Assembly (NCBI GenBank): GCA_045543675.1
Contig: JAZPXM010000108.1
Location: 1-16,742, forward strand
DNA from: URNF01 sp045543675
GTDB taxonomy: Bacteria > Bacillota > Clostridia > Oscillospirales > Acutalibacteraceae
Direction: 5' to 3'
DNA length: 16,742 bases
A program made the position numbers and the translations under genes. Position 1 is the first letter of the stretch, and each line of letters opens with the position of its first letter. Shown one piece after another: positions 1 through 6,549 of the stretch. The notes under the pieces were generated by a model. The model worked only from the letters and a program-made list of their open reading frames with translations. It was not told the origin of the DNA and searched no databases.

Positions 1-1
1 T

Positions 2-148
2 GCGGATGCGGAAGATGCTGTTAAGAAATGTGTGAAGGAAAAGGATATTACCTATCCAAATCCCGAAAACACCCAAAAATACCGTCAGGTATTTGATGTC
101 TATAAGAAGATACACGATGCATTAGCGCCGATATATAGTGAGAGATAA
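2..148 (+). CDS. C-terminal end of an FGGY-family carbohydrate kinase (partial)
   Basis: This is an open frame of 48 codons that enters from the left edge and ends in TAA. The tail YRQVFDVYKKIHDALAPIY resembles the last helix of xylulokinase-type FGGY sugar kinases, which usually end with a pattern like Y...Y..L...L.P.Y. FGGY kinases phosphorylate pentuloses, glycerol or related polyols with ATP in the cytoplasm. The catalytic domains lie outside the window, so the substrate cannot be named. The next gene starts one base after this stop, so the two are probably co-transcribed. Family assignment rests on a short tail only and is moderate. Confidence 0.55.
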   Translation, partial: ADAEDAVKKCVKEKDITYPNPENTQKYRQVFDVYKKIHDALAPIYSER

Positions 149-149
149 T

Positions 150-1541
150 ATGAACATAGTGGTGTGTATCCGTCAAGGGCTTGACGGAGAAATTAATCCG
201 TTTGATGCGTGCGCGTATGAAGCGGCATTACGGGTGCCGGATGCACAAGTGACCCTTGTCAGTATGGGTCCTTTGTCGGCTAAAGAATTTTTGCTGCATT
301 TAACCCGTTTGGGTGCGAAAAAGGCGGTTTTACTGTCGGATGCGGCGTTTGCAGGTGCAGATACGTTGGCAACCGCGTATACGCTGTCGTTAGCCATACG
401 CAAAATGGCACCCGATATGGTGTTTTGCGGCAGACAAACGCTTGTCGGGGATACCGCGCAGACCGGACCGATGTTGTCGGTGTTGCTCGGTACAAATCTG
501 ATTACAAACGTGATGTCGATTGATGAGATCGGTGAACAGGTGACTTGTACCACACGGGATTTAGGGATACAGACGGTATCAATACCTGCTCTTTTAACGG
601 TAGAACGTATCCATAACCTGCGCTTGCCGAGCATTGTATCCCGGTTAGGCGAAGTGCAGGTCTGGACAGCGTCGGATATCGGCGCAGACACACAAAAGTG
701 TGGTCTTGCAGGTTCGCCGACGCGTGTTGCTAAAACTTTTGAAAACGCATCCGGAAAACGCAAGTGTCAGTTTATTACCGCTGATATGTTGCCCGATGTG
801 ATACAACAGGGCGTGCAAAAGAGTAGGGAACAAGTGCCGACGGTGTGCGCGGATGTTAAACTGCCACGCGTTTGTATTGTCGGCGAAGCACCGCGCGCGT
901 TTGCTGAAACCGTCAGCGATGACATCACGGCTTTACCTGTTACCGATGCCAAGACGTTAGCGGAAGAAATCACCGCATTACAGCCTCGTGCTGTCATTTG
1001 GGGCAGTGATGCGCTGTCTAAAAAACTGTCCGCGCAGGTTGGGGCGCTGTTAGGTCTGGGACTTTGTGCGGATTGCACGTTGCTGGAAACCGACGGAGAA
1101 CAACTGTATATGTACCGCCCTGCGCTGTCGGGAAGTGTGATTGCGAAAATCGTCAGCCGCACGACGCCTGCAATGGCAACAGTGCGTACTACCGTTTCTG
1201 CCACAGATATCGTAATAGCGGCGGGATTTGGTGCGAAAGACTGTGTGGATGCGGTAAAAGATTTTGCCAAAAAGTTGTCGGCGGATATGGTGACCACCCG
1301 AAAAATGGTGGATAACGATTTCCTGCCGTACACGCTGCAGGTGGGCTTGACGGGAAAAACGGTCAGCCCGCCCGTGTATATCGCACTTGGCGTTTCGGGT
1401 GCTGTACACCATATCGCAAGTATGCAAAAAGCAGGTACGGTTATTGCCGTAAATACCGATAAAGATGCGCCCATTTTTGAATATGCCGATTACGGTATCG
1501 TGGGAGATATTGCAGAGGTTATTGAGAAAGCAGTGCGGTAA
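150..1541 (+). CDS. Compact EtfB-EtfA fusion electron transfer flavoprotein
   Basis: This 463-residue protein carries both ETF subunits in one chain. Residues 1-200 are EtfB-like: the MNIVVCIRQ start, INPFDACAYEAALRV, LSDAAFAGADT, CGRQTLVGDTAQTGP and GLAGSPTRV. Residues 280-348 match the second half of EtfA domain I (LGLGLCADCT, MYRPALSG, PAMATVR). Residues 355-463 are the EtfA FAD domain (VGLTGKTVSPPVYIALGVSGAVHH, NTDKDAPIFEYADYGIVGD). ETFs carry electrons between flavin dehydrogenases and other redox partners. Separate subunits normally total about 600 residues, so this is short: a loop near residue 10 of EtfB and the first half of EtfA domain I are missing. ATG 150 is preferred over GTG 138 because it gives the usual EtfB N-terminus; the ribosome site is weak (GTGAGAG). 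The partner dehydrogenase is not in the window. The CGRQ..GDTAQ motif resembles bifurcating EtfB proteins, but bifurcation is only an inference. Confidence 0.9.
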   Translation: MNIVVCIRQGLDGEINPFDACAYEAALRVPDAQVTLVSMGPLSAKEFLLHLTRLGAKKAVLLSDAAFAGADTLATAYTLSLAIRKMAPDMVFCGRQTLVGDTAQTGPMLSVLLGTNLITNVMSIDEIGEQVTCTTRDLGIQTVSIPALLTVERIHNLRLPSIVSRLGEVQVWTASDIGADTQKCGLAGSPTRVAKTFENASGKRKCQFITADMLPDVIQQGVQKSREQVPTVCADVKLPRVCIVGEAPRAFAETVSDDITALPVTDAKTLAEEITALQPRAVIWGSDALSKKLSAQVGALLGLGLCADCTLLETDGEQLYMYRPALSGSVIAKIVSRTTPAMATVRTTVSATDIVIAAGFGAKDCVDAVKDFAKKLSADMVTTRKMVDNDFLPYTLQVGLTGKTVSPPVYIALGVSGAVHHIASMQKAGTVIAVNTDKDAPIFEYADYGIVGDIAEVIEKAVR

Positions 1542-1556
1542 TACCGCGCTGCTTTC
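1526..1556 (+). terminator. Hairpin over the etf stop codon, probable terminator
   Basis: Two 15-nt arms (1526-1540 and 1542-1556) pair completely except for one G-U wobble. The stop codon TAA (1539-1541) lies at the apex and the 5' arm encodes the last residues of the fused ETF. The stem is followed only by TTGC rather than a long T run, so termination strength is uncertain. It separates the kinase-etf unit from the regulator gene, which has its own promoter just downstream. Confidence 0.55.
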
Positions 1557-1568
1557 TTGCAAAATTGA

Positions 1569-1597
1569 TTGATTTTATACACCAAACGTGCTATAAT
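1569..1597 (+). promoter_or_regulatory. Sigma-A-type promoter of the LysR gene
   Basis: TTGATT (1569-1574), a 17-nt spacer and a perfect TATAAT (1592-1597) preceded by TGC, giving an extended -10. The predicted start site near 1604 leaves a leader of about 19 nt that contains the ribosome site. Confidence 0.8.
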
Positions 1598-1622
1598 ACA
1601 ACAAAATCAGGTGGTGAGACGA

Positions 1623-2543
1623 ATGAATTTGTTACATATGAAGCACGCGCTGGAAGTGGCAAAAGCCGGATCTTTAAGCAAGGCGGCGGATGTGTTACTG
1701 GTTGCGGCACCGAACATCAGCCGTTCTATAAAAGAACTGGAGAGCGACCTTGGTATTACTATTTTTGAACGTACGCAAAACGGTATGAAACTGACCCCCG
1801 CAGGCGAAGAATTTATTAACTTTGCTAAAGGTATTTTAAACCAAATTGATGCGGTGGAAAAGTTTTATAAGGCGGGCGCGCCAACGAAACAGAAGTTTTC
1901 TATTTCTGTACCCCGTGCGTGCTATATTTCGGAAGCGTTTGCTGAATTTTCCACTACGCTTTCCAAAGACGCTGCCGAGATATTTTATAAAGAGACCAAC
2001 TCGCAACGTACCATTCATAATATGATAAACCACGATTATAAACTTGGTATTATCCGTTACGCGGAAAACTATGATAAATATTTCAAGGCGATGTTAGACG
2101 AAAAGGATTTCCAGTATGAATTGGTCACGGAATTTGCCTATTCGTTGATCATGCGTGCGGATAGCCCCTTGGCGCAAAAGGCAGAAATCACCTTTAAAGA
2201 TTTAAGCGATTATATAGAAATAGCACACGCCGATCCGTATGTACCGTCTATGCCGCTGGCTAAAGTGGTAAAAGAAGAATTGCCGGATAACATTGACCGT
2301 CGTATTTTTATTTTTGAGCGAGCGAGTCAATTTGAATTGTTGACGGTAAACCCCGAAACTTTTATGTGGGTATCGCCTGTACCGCAGAGTTTGTTAGACC
2401 GTTATAACTTGGTGCAAAAGAAATGTATCGAAAATAAAAAGGTATACAAAGATGTGCTGATCTATAAAAAAGGGTATAAGTTGACCAAACTGGACAAACA
2501 GTTTATTGCCCAACTGGATAAAGCAAAACAAAAATATATCTGA
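1623..2543 (+). CDS. LysR-type transcriptional regulator
   Basis: This 306-residue protein has the LysR-family layout. An N-terminal winged helix-turn-helix (about residues 5-62; SLSKAADVL, APNISRSIKELESDLG, IFERTQNGMKLTPAG) is followed by a linker helix (about 64-88) and a two-lobed effector-binding domain (about 90-295). Length is typical of the family. ATG 1623 is chosen over an upstream start because AGGTGGTGA (1609-1617) sits 5 nt before it and because translation from 1569 would begin inside the promoter. The gene is a single transcription unit, with a promoter at 1569-1597 and a terminator at 2545-2578. It lies between the ETF fusion and adhE, and an inverted repeat upstream of adhE is a plausible target. 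The effector is unknown. The effector domain is rather divergent, so no subfamily is assigned. Confidence 0.9.
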   Translation: MNLLHMKHALEVAKAGSLSKAADVLLVAAPNISRSIKELESDLGITIFERTQNGMKLTPAGEEFINFAKGILNQIDAVEKFYKAGAPTKQKFSISVPRACYISEAFAEFSTTLSKDAAEIFYKETNSQRTIHNMINHDYKLGIIRYAENYDKYFKAMLDEKDFQYELVTEFAYSLIMRADSPLAQKAEITFKDLSDYIEIAHADPYVPSMPLAKVVKEELPDNIDRRIFIFERASQFELLTVNPETFMWVSPVPQSLLDRYNLVQKKCIENKKVYKDVLIYKKGYKLTKLDKQFIAQLDKAKQKYI

Positions 2544-2544
2544 C

Positions 2545-2578
2545 AAAAAACCTGTTTCCGTAAATGAAACAGGTTTTT
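2545..2578 (+). terminator. Rho-independent terminator after the LysR gene
   Basis: Stem CCTGTTTC (2551-2558) pairs perfectly with GAAACAGG (2566-2573) around a 7-nt loop. A run of A precedes it and TTTTT follows. It starts two bases after the regulator stop codon. The flanking A run means it could also work on the minus strand. Confidence 0.9.
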
Positions 2579-2591
2579 CTTCGTTTAAAAT

Positions 2592-2613
2592 GTGTTATCA
2601 ATTTTGATAACAC
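2592..2613. promoter_or_regulatory. Perfect inverted repeat upstream of adhE, candidate operator
   Basis: The arms GTGTTATCAA and TTGATAACAC are exact inverted copies separated by TT. The centre lies about 65 bp before the predicted adhE start site (near 2668), which is where LysR-type activators usually bind. The neighbouring upstream gene encodes such a regulator. The site is not followed by a T run, so a terminator role is unlikely. The spacing does not fit the Rex consensus. Confidence 0.55.
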
Positions 2614-2632
2614 CGATTATCTCTTTTAAGAA

Positions 2633-2661
2633 TTCACAACCGTAAAAAAGTTTGTTAAAAT
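2633..2661 (+). promoter_or_regulatory. Predicted sigma-A promoter of adhE
   Basis: TTCACA (2633-2638), a 17-nt spacer and TAAAAT (2656-2661), each one mismatch from consensus. The predicted start near 2668 gives a leader of about 40 nt ending in a strong AAGGAGGA ribosome site (from 2692). A sequence resembling a Rex site (TTGTTAA then a poor second half, 2652-2669) overlaps the -10 element. Confidence 0.65.
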
Positions 2662-2706
2662 AATGTCAAGCAAAAAGCGTGTAGTTCCATTAAGGAGGAT
2701 ATAACA

Positions 2707-5349
2707 ATGGATACCGAGAAGTATGTAATTGTAGACAGCGTGGAAAAGCTTACCGAAGCTATTGCACGCATCAAAGAAGCACAAAAAATATTTGCGACCT
2801 ATACCCAAGAGCAGGTCGATAAGATCTTCTTGGCTGCCGCGTCTGCTGCTAATAAGGCGAGAATTCCCCTTGCAAAGATGGCAGTAGAAGAAACGGGCAT
2901 GGGTATCGTAGAAGATAAGGTCATAAAAAACAACTATGCCGCTGAGTATATTTATAATGCGTATAAGGATACCAAGACTTGCGGTGTTGTCGAAGAAGAT
3001 AAGGCTTTTGGCGTTAAGAAAATTGCAGAGCCTATTGGTGTTATTGCAGCGGTTATCCCTACCACAAACCCCACTTCCACCGCTATCTTTAAATGTTTGT
3101 TGGCATTGAAAACCCGTAACGCCATCATTATCAGCCCACACCCCAGAGCCAAAAACAGCACCATTGCCGCCGCAAAATTGGTACTGGAAGCAGCGGTTGC
3201 GGCGGGTGCACCGAAGGGTATTATCGACTGGATCGACGTACCTTCCTTGGATATGACCAACACCGTGATGAAAGAAGCGGACATCATTTTGGCAACGGGT
3301 GGTCCCGGTATGGTAAAAGCCGCGTACTCCAGCGGTAAACCTGCTTTGGGTGTCGGTGCAGGCAACACGCCCGCTATTATTGATGACAGTGCGGATATTC
3401 TTTTGGCGGTCAACTCTATTATTCATTCCAAAACGTTTGATAACGGTATGATCTGTGCTTCCGAACAGTCGGTTATTGTTCTTGAAAGCATCTATGACGC
3501 AGTAAAAGCAGAATTTGCGACCCGCGGTTGCTACTTTTTAAAACCCGATGAAACCGAAAAAGTACGTAAGACCATCATCATCAACGGCGCACTTAATGCG
3601 AAAATCGTCGGTCAGCCTGCCGCAAAAATTGCACAACTGGCGGGTGTTACCGTGCCCGCGGGGACTAAGATCTTGATTGGTGAAGTGGAAAGTGTGGAGC
3701 TTTCCGAAGAATTTGCGCATGAAAAACTGTCTCCTGTTCTCGCTATGTATAAAGCGAAAGATTTTGCCGAAGCGTTGGATAAAGCCGAAAAACTGGTAGC
3801 CGACGGCGGTTTTGGTCACACGTCTTCCGTATATCTCAACGAGATTACCGAGCAGGAAAAACTTGCCGCTTTTGCCGCACGTATGAAGACCTGCCGTATT
3901 TTGGTGAATACGCCGTCTTCCCACGGTGGTATCGGCGATTTGTATAACTTCAAATTGGCACCGTCACTCACCTTGGGTTGCGGCTCGTGGGGCGGTAACT
4001 CGGTTTCCGATAATGTGGGGGTAAAACATCTGTTGAATATCAAAACTGTAGCAGAGAGAAGGGAAAATATGCTGTGGTTCCGTGCGCCTGAAAAGGTATA
4101 TATCAAAAAAGGCTGTCTGCCGGTAGCGTTGGATGAATTGCGAACCGTTCGCGGCGCTAAAAAAGCGTTTATCGTTACCGATACGTTTCTGTATCAGAAC
4201 GGTTATACCAAACCGATTACCGATAAACTGGATGAAATGGGTATTGCGCATACGACTTTCTTTGACGTACAGCCCGATCCGACCTTGAAAAATGCACAGG
4301 ACGGCGCGAAACAGATGACAGCATTCCAACCGGATACCATTATTGCTCTTGGCGGCGGTTCTGCGATGGACGCGGCGAAGATTATGTGGGTGCTGTATGA
4401 ACACCCCGAGGCCGATTTTATGGATATGGCGATGCGCTTTATTGATATCCGTAAACGTGTGTATACATTCCCGAAAATGGGCGAAAAAGCGTACTTTATC
4501 GCGGTACCCACTTCTGCGGGTACCGGCTCTGAAGTGACACCGTTTGCAGTAATTACCGACGGCGATACCGGCGTGAAATATCCGCTTGCCGACTACGAAT
4601 TGTTGCCGAATATGGCAATCATTGACACCGATTTTCATATGAGCGCTCCCAAAGGTCTTACCGCCGCTTCGGGTATTGATGCTGTGACCCACGCCGTGGA
4701 AGCGTATGCCGCGATGCTTGCTACTGATTATACCGATGGTCTTGCTTTGCAAGCGCTTAAAAATATCTTCAAATATCTCCCCCGTGCTTACGAGAACGGC
4801 CAGACTGACGTAGAAGCCCGCGAAAAAATGGCGAACGCCGCGACGATGGCAGGTATGGCATTTGCTAACGCATTCCTGGGTGTTTGCCACTCGATGGCAC
4901 ATAAACTCGGTGCGTTCCACCATCTGCCGCACGGTGTTGCCAATGCGCTGATGATTGAAGAAGTGATACGCTTTAACGCTTGCGAAGCGCCCGCAAAAAT
5001 GGGGACTTTTTCGCAGTATGATCATCCGCATACACTTGCTCGTTACGCAGAAATTGCGGATCATTTGGGTCTGGGCGGCCACGATGACCAAGAAAAGTTG
5101 GAAAATCTTATCAAAGCCATCAACGAATTGAAAGCCAAGGTGGGCATCAAAGAAACCATCAAAGACTACGGCATTGACGAAAAAGACTTTCTTGCCCGAC
5201 TGGATGATATGGTGGAGCAGGCGTTTGACGACCAGTGCACCGGTGCCAACCCGCGTTATCCTTTGATGAGTGAGTTAAAGCAGATGTATCTTAACGCTTA
5301 CTACGGCAATCATTTTCAGGAAACCGAAAAACCGACGGCAGTAGAGTAA
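2707..5349 (+). CDS. adhE: Bifunctional acetaldehyde-CoA/alcohol dehydrogenase AdhE
   Basis: This 880-residue protein reduces acetyl-CoA to acetaldehyde and then to ethanol with two NADH, regenerating NAD in fermentation. The N-terminal half (about 1-445) is a CoA-acylating aldehyde dehydrogenase; Cys250 in FDNGMICASEQ is the expected catalytic thiol. The C-terminal half (about 455-870) is an iron-dependent alcohol dehydrogenase. It shows the nucleotide-binding GGGSAMDAAKI (549-559) and the four metal ligands Asp658, His662, His728 and His742 (SGIDAVTHAVEAY and CHSMAHKLGAFHHLPHG). Length matches E. coli AdhE, so both halves look intact. The start is fixed by AAGGAGGA shortly before ATG 2707. 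AdhE proteins of this type form helical filaments (spirosomes). A kinase-fold gene begins 17 nt after the stop. Regulation may involve the inverted repeat at 2592-2613. Confidence 0.97.
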   Translation: MDTEKYVIVDSVEKLTEAIARIKEAQKIFATYTQEQVDKIFLAAASAANKARIPLAKMAVEETGMGIVEDKVIKNNYAAEYIYNAYKDTKTCGVVEEDKAFGVKKIAEPIGVIAAVIPTTNPTSTAIFKCLLALKTRNAIIISPHPRAKNSTIAAAKLVLEAAVAAGAPKGIIDWIDVPSLDMTNTVMKEADIILATGGPGMVKAAYSSGKPALGVGAGNTPAIIDDSADILLAVNSIIHSKTFDNGMICASEQSVIVLESIYDAVKAEFATRGCYFLKPDETEKVRKTIIINGALNAKIVGQPAAKIAQLAGVTVPAGTKILIGEVESVELSEEFAHEKLSPVLAMYKAKDFAEALDKAEKLVADGGFGHTSSVYLNEITEQEKLAAFAARMKTCRILVNTPSSHGGIGDLYNFKLAPSLTLGCGSWGGNSVSDNVGVKHLLNIKTVAERRENMLWFRAPEKVYIKKGCLPVALDELRTVRGAKKAFIVTDTFLYQNGYTKPITDKLDEMGIAHTTFFDVQPDPTLKNAQDGAKQMTAFQPDTIIALGGGSAMDAAKIMWVLYEHPEADFMDMAMRFIDIRKRVYTFPKMGEKAYFIAVPTSAGTGSEVTPFAVITDGDTGVKYPLADYELLPNMAIIDTDFHMSAPKGLTAASGIDAVTHAVEAYAAMLATDYTDGLALQALKNIFKYLPRAYENGQTDVEAREKMANAATMAGMAFANAFLGVCHSMAHKLGAFHHLPHGVANALMIEEVIRFNACEAPAKMGTFSQYDHPHTLARYAEIADHLGLGGHDDQEKLENLIKAINELKAKVGIKETIKDYGIDEKDFLARLDDMVEQAFDDQCTGANPRYPLMSELKQMYLNAYYGNHFQETEKPTAVE

Positions 5350-5366
5350 TGCAAGGAGGACACAAA

Positions 5367-6116
5367 ATGAAACTGGATACAGTTATTGCAGTAAGAAAAA
5401 ATAAGACTGTCTATCGTGACGGCGACAGATGCGTAAAAGTTTTCAATGAAGAGTATTCCAAGGCAGACGTTCTCAATGAAGCCCTGAATCAGGCGCGGAT
5501 CGAAGAAACCGGGCTGCATATTCCGAAAATTTTGGAAGTGACCATGGTGGATGGTAAGTGGGCTATTGTATCTGAGTTTATCGAAGGTAAAACCTTGGCA
5601 CAGTTAATGGAAGAGGACGCGGATAAAAAAGACGCGTATTTAGAACTGTTAGTGGACCTGCAACTGACCGTGCACAGCAAACAATGTCCGCTTCTCAACA
5701 AGTTGAAGGATAAAATGAACCGTAAAATTTCTGCCGCCGAATTGGATGCCACTACGCGATATGAGTTGCATACCCGCCTGGAAGGTATGCCTAAGCATAC
5801 AAAGGTGTGTCACGGCGACTTTAACCCTTCCAATATCATTATTACGGCAGACGGCACACCGTATATTCTTGACTGGTCTCACGCAACGCAGGGTAACGCT
5901 TCCGCCGACGTAGCACGTACTTATTTATTATTCCACTTGAATAATGATGCCGACGGTGCGAAAAAGTATCTCGATTTATTCTGCAAAAAAAGCGATACCG
6001 CCAAACAGTATGTGCAGAAATGGATGCCCATAGTTGCCGCTTCTCAGTCTGTAAAAGGCAACGCGCACGAACGCGAATTTTTACTTACCTGGGTTGATGT
6101 TGTGGATTACGAATAA
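5367..6116 (+). CDS. APH/choline-kinase-fold phosphotransferase, substrate unknown
   Basis: This 249-residue protein has the aminoglycoside-phosphotransferase/choline kinase fold. WAIVSEFIEGKTL (about 65-77) is the hinge region, VCHGDFNPSNII (147-158) the catalytic loop with Asp151 and Asn156, and ILDWSHA (167-173) the metal-binding aspartate Asp169. Such enzymes phosphorylate hydroxyls of small molecules with ATP. The substrate here is not evident, and nothing indicates drug resistance. ATG 5367 is chosen because AAGGAGGA (5353-5360) lies 6 nt upstream; an in-frame ATG at 5349 overlaps the adhE stop and precedes that ribosome site. The 17-nt gap to adhE and lack of an intervening terminator imply co-transcription, so a role tied to ethanol fermentation is possible but unproven. 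No membrane segment is visible. Confidence 0.85.
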   Translation: MKLDTVIAVRKNKTVYRDGDRCVKVFNEEYSKADVLNEALNQARIEETGLHIPKILEVTMVDGKWAIVSEFIEGKTLAQLMEEDADKKDAYLELLVDLQLTVHSKQCPLLNKLKDKMNRKISAAELDATTRYELHTRLEGMPKHTKVCHGDFNPSNIIITADGTPYILDWSHATQGNASADVARTYLLFHLNNDADGAKKYLDLFCKKSDTAKQYVQKWMPIVAASQSVKGNAHEREFLLTWVDVVDYE

Positions 6117-6118
6117 TA

Positions 6119-6147
6119 GCATAATGTGAAAAACTCTCTCATACAAT
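6119..6147 (+). promoter_or_regulatory. Predicted sigma-E promoter of spoIIID
   Basis: GCATAAT (6119-6125), a 14-nt spacer and CATACAAT (6140-6147) match the Bacillus sigma-E pattern (-35 near KMATATT, -10 CATACAnT) closely. B. subtilis spoIIID is a known sigma-E gene in the mother cell, which fits. The predicted start near 6154 gives a leader of about 29 nt with the AAGGGG ribosome site. The -10 element lies inside the 5' arm of the inverted repeat 6130-6195. Confidence 0.75.
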
Positions 6148-6195
6148 GCACTAAGTCCGTTTAGGGTAAGGGGATGCGTTGTATGAGAGAGTTTT
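6130..6195. repeat. Long inverted repeat spanning the spoIIID promoter and start codon
   Basis: Arms 6130-6146 and 6179-6195 are perfect 17-nt inverted copies. Four more pairs extend inward (6147-6150 with 6175-6178, one of them G-U). The 24-nt loop holds the spoIIID ribosome site (AAGGGG, 6168-6173) and the 3' arm contains its ATG (6183-6185). TTTT closes the 3' arm, so in readthrough RNA from adhE it could act as a terminator, or it could hide the start codon. Confidence 0.85.
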
Positions 6196-6440
6196 CTGAT
6201 GATAGAGCAATTGTGTTGGGTGCGTATATTATTGATACGGGTGCGACGGTGCGTGCCGCGGCAAAAAAGTTTCATATTTCTAAGTCTACGGTACATAAAG
6301 ACGTGTCCGAACGTTTGAAAAAACTGGATCCGCAACTATACAGCAGGGTGCGGGTGGTGCTGAATACCAATAAAGCAGAACGGCATATCCGCGGAGGTTT
6401 GGCTACACGGGAAAAATACCGCACAGCCAAGAAAAAGTAA
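6183..6440 (+). CDS. spoIIID: Sporulation transcription factor SpoIIID
   Basis: This 85-residue DNA-binding protein matches SpoIIID closely: GAYIIDTGATVRAAAKKF, then ISKSTVHKDVSERL (33-45), and the RHIRGGLATREKY tail (68-79). Residues 23-42 form the helix-turn-helix and the basic C-terminus is a second DNA-binding element in the family. SpoIIID acts in the mother cell during endospore formation, switching genes on and off between the sigma-E and sigma-K stages. ATG 6183 is preferred over ATG 6174 because AAGGGG (6168-6173) touches the upstream ATG but sits 9 nt from the downstream one. The gene has its own sigma-E-type promoter and a strong terminator, although it lies in the same direction as the adhE unit. 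Placement between fermentation and glycolysis genes is unusual. Confidence 0.96.
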   Translation: MREFSDDRAIVLGAYIIDTGATVRAAAKKFHISKSTVHKDVSERLKKLDPQLYSRVRVVLNTNKAERHIRGGLATREKYRTAKKK

Positions 6441-6478
6441 AATGAGAAGCAAGGGCGACCTTGCTTCTCATTTTTTTT
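6441..6478 (+). terminator. Strong rho-independent terminator after spoIIID
   Basis: A perfect 14-bp stem (6441-6454 with 6459-6472) is closed by a GCGA loop of the GNRA type and followed by a run of eight T. It begins immediately after the spoIIID stop codon. Confidence 0.96.
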
Positions 6479-6490
6479 GTATATAAAACA

Positions 6491-6519
6491 TTGAAAAACA
6501 TAAGGTTTTGTGGTATCCT
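6491..6519 (+). promoter_or_regulatory. Predicted promoter of the pyruvate kinase gene
   Basis: TTGAAA (6491-6496), a 17-nt spacer and TATCCT (6514-6519) preceded by TGG, an extended -10 pattern. It sits between the spoIIID terminator and the pyk ribosome site. Confidence 0.6.
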
Positions 6520-6549
6520 AATACCAGTTTTATTTTAGGAGCGTTCGCT

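Noticed and set aside
138..149. GTG 138 as the start of the ETF fusion
   Set aside because: It adds four residues and overlaps the kinase gene; ATG 150 gives the usual EtfB N-terminus.
2592..2613. The adhE upstream inverted repeat as a Rex or Fnr site
   Set aside because: The spacing between the TGTTA and TAACA halves is 10 nt rather than 6 for Rex, and the Fnr half-sites point the wrong way.
2626..3426. A 266-residue minus-strand frame crossing the adhE promoter and start
   Set aside because: It is a shadow of adhE, rich in Arg and Cys, without family motifs, and would run through the adhE promoter.
3964..5091. A 375-residue open frame on the minus strand inside adhE
   Set aside because: It lies antisense to the well-conserved AdhE frame, has a low-complexity His/Arg-rich composition typical of shadow frames and no recognisable domain.
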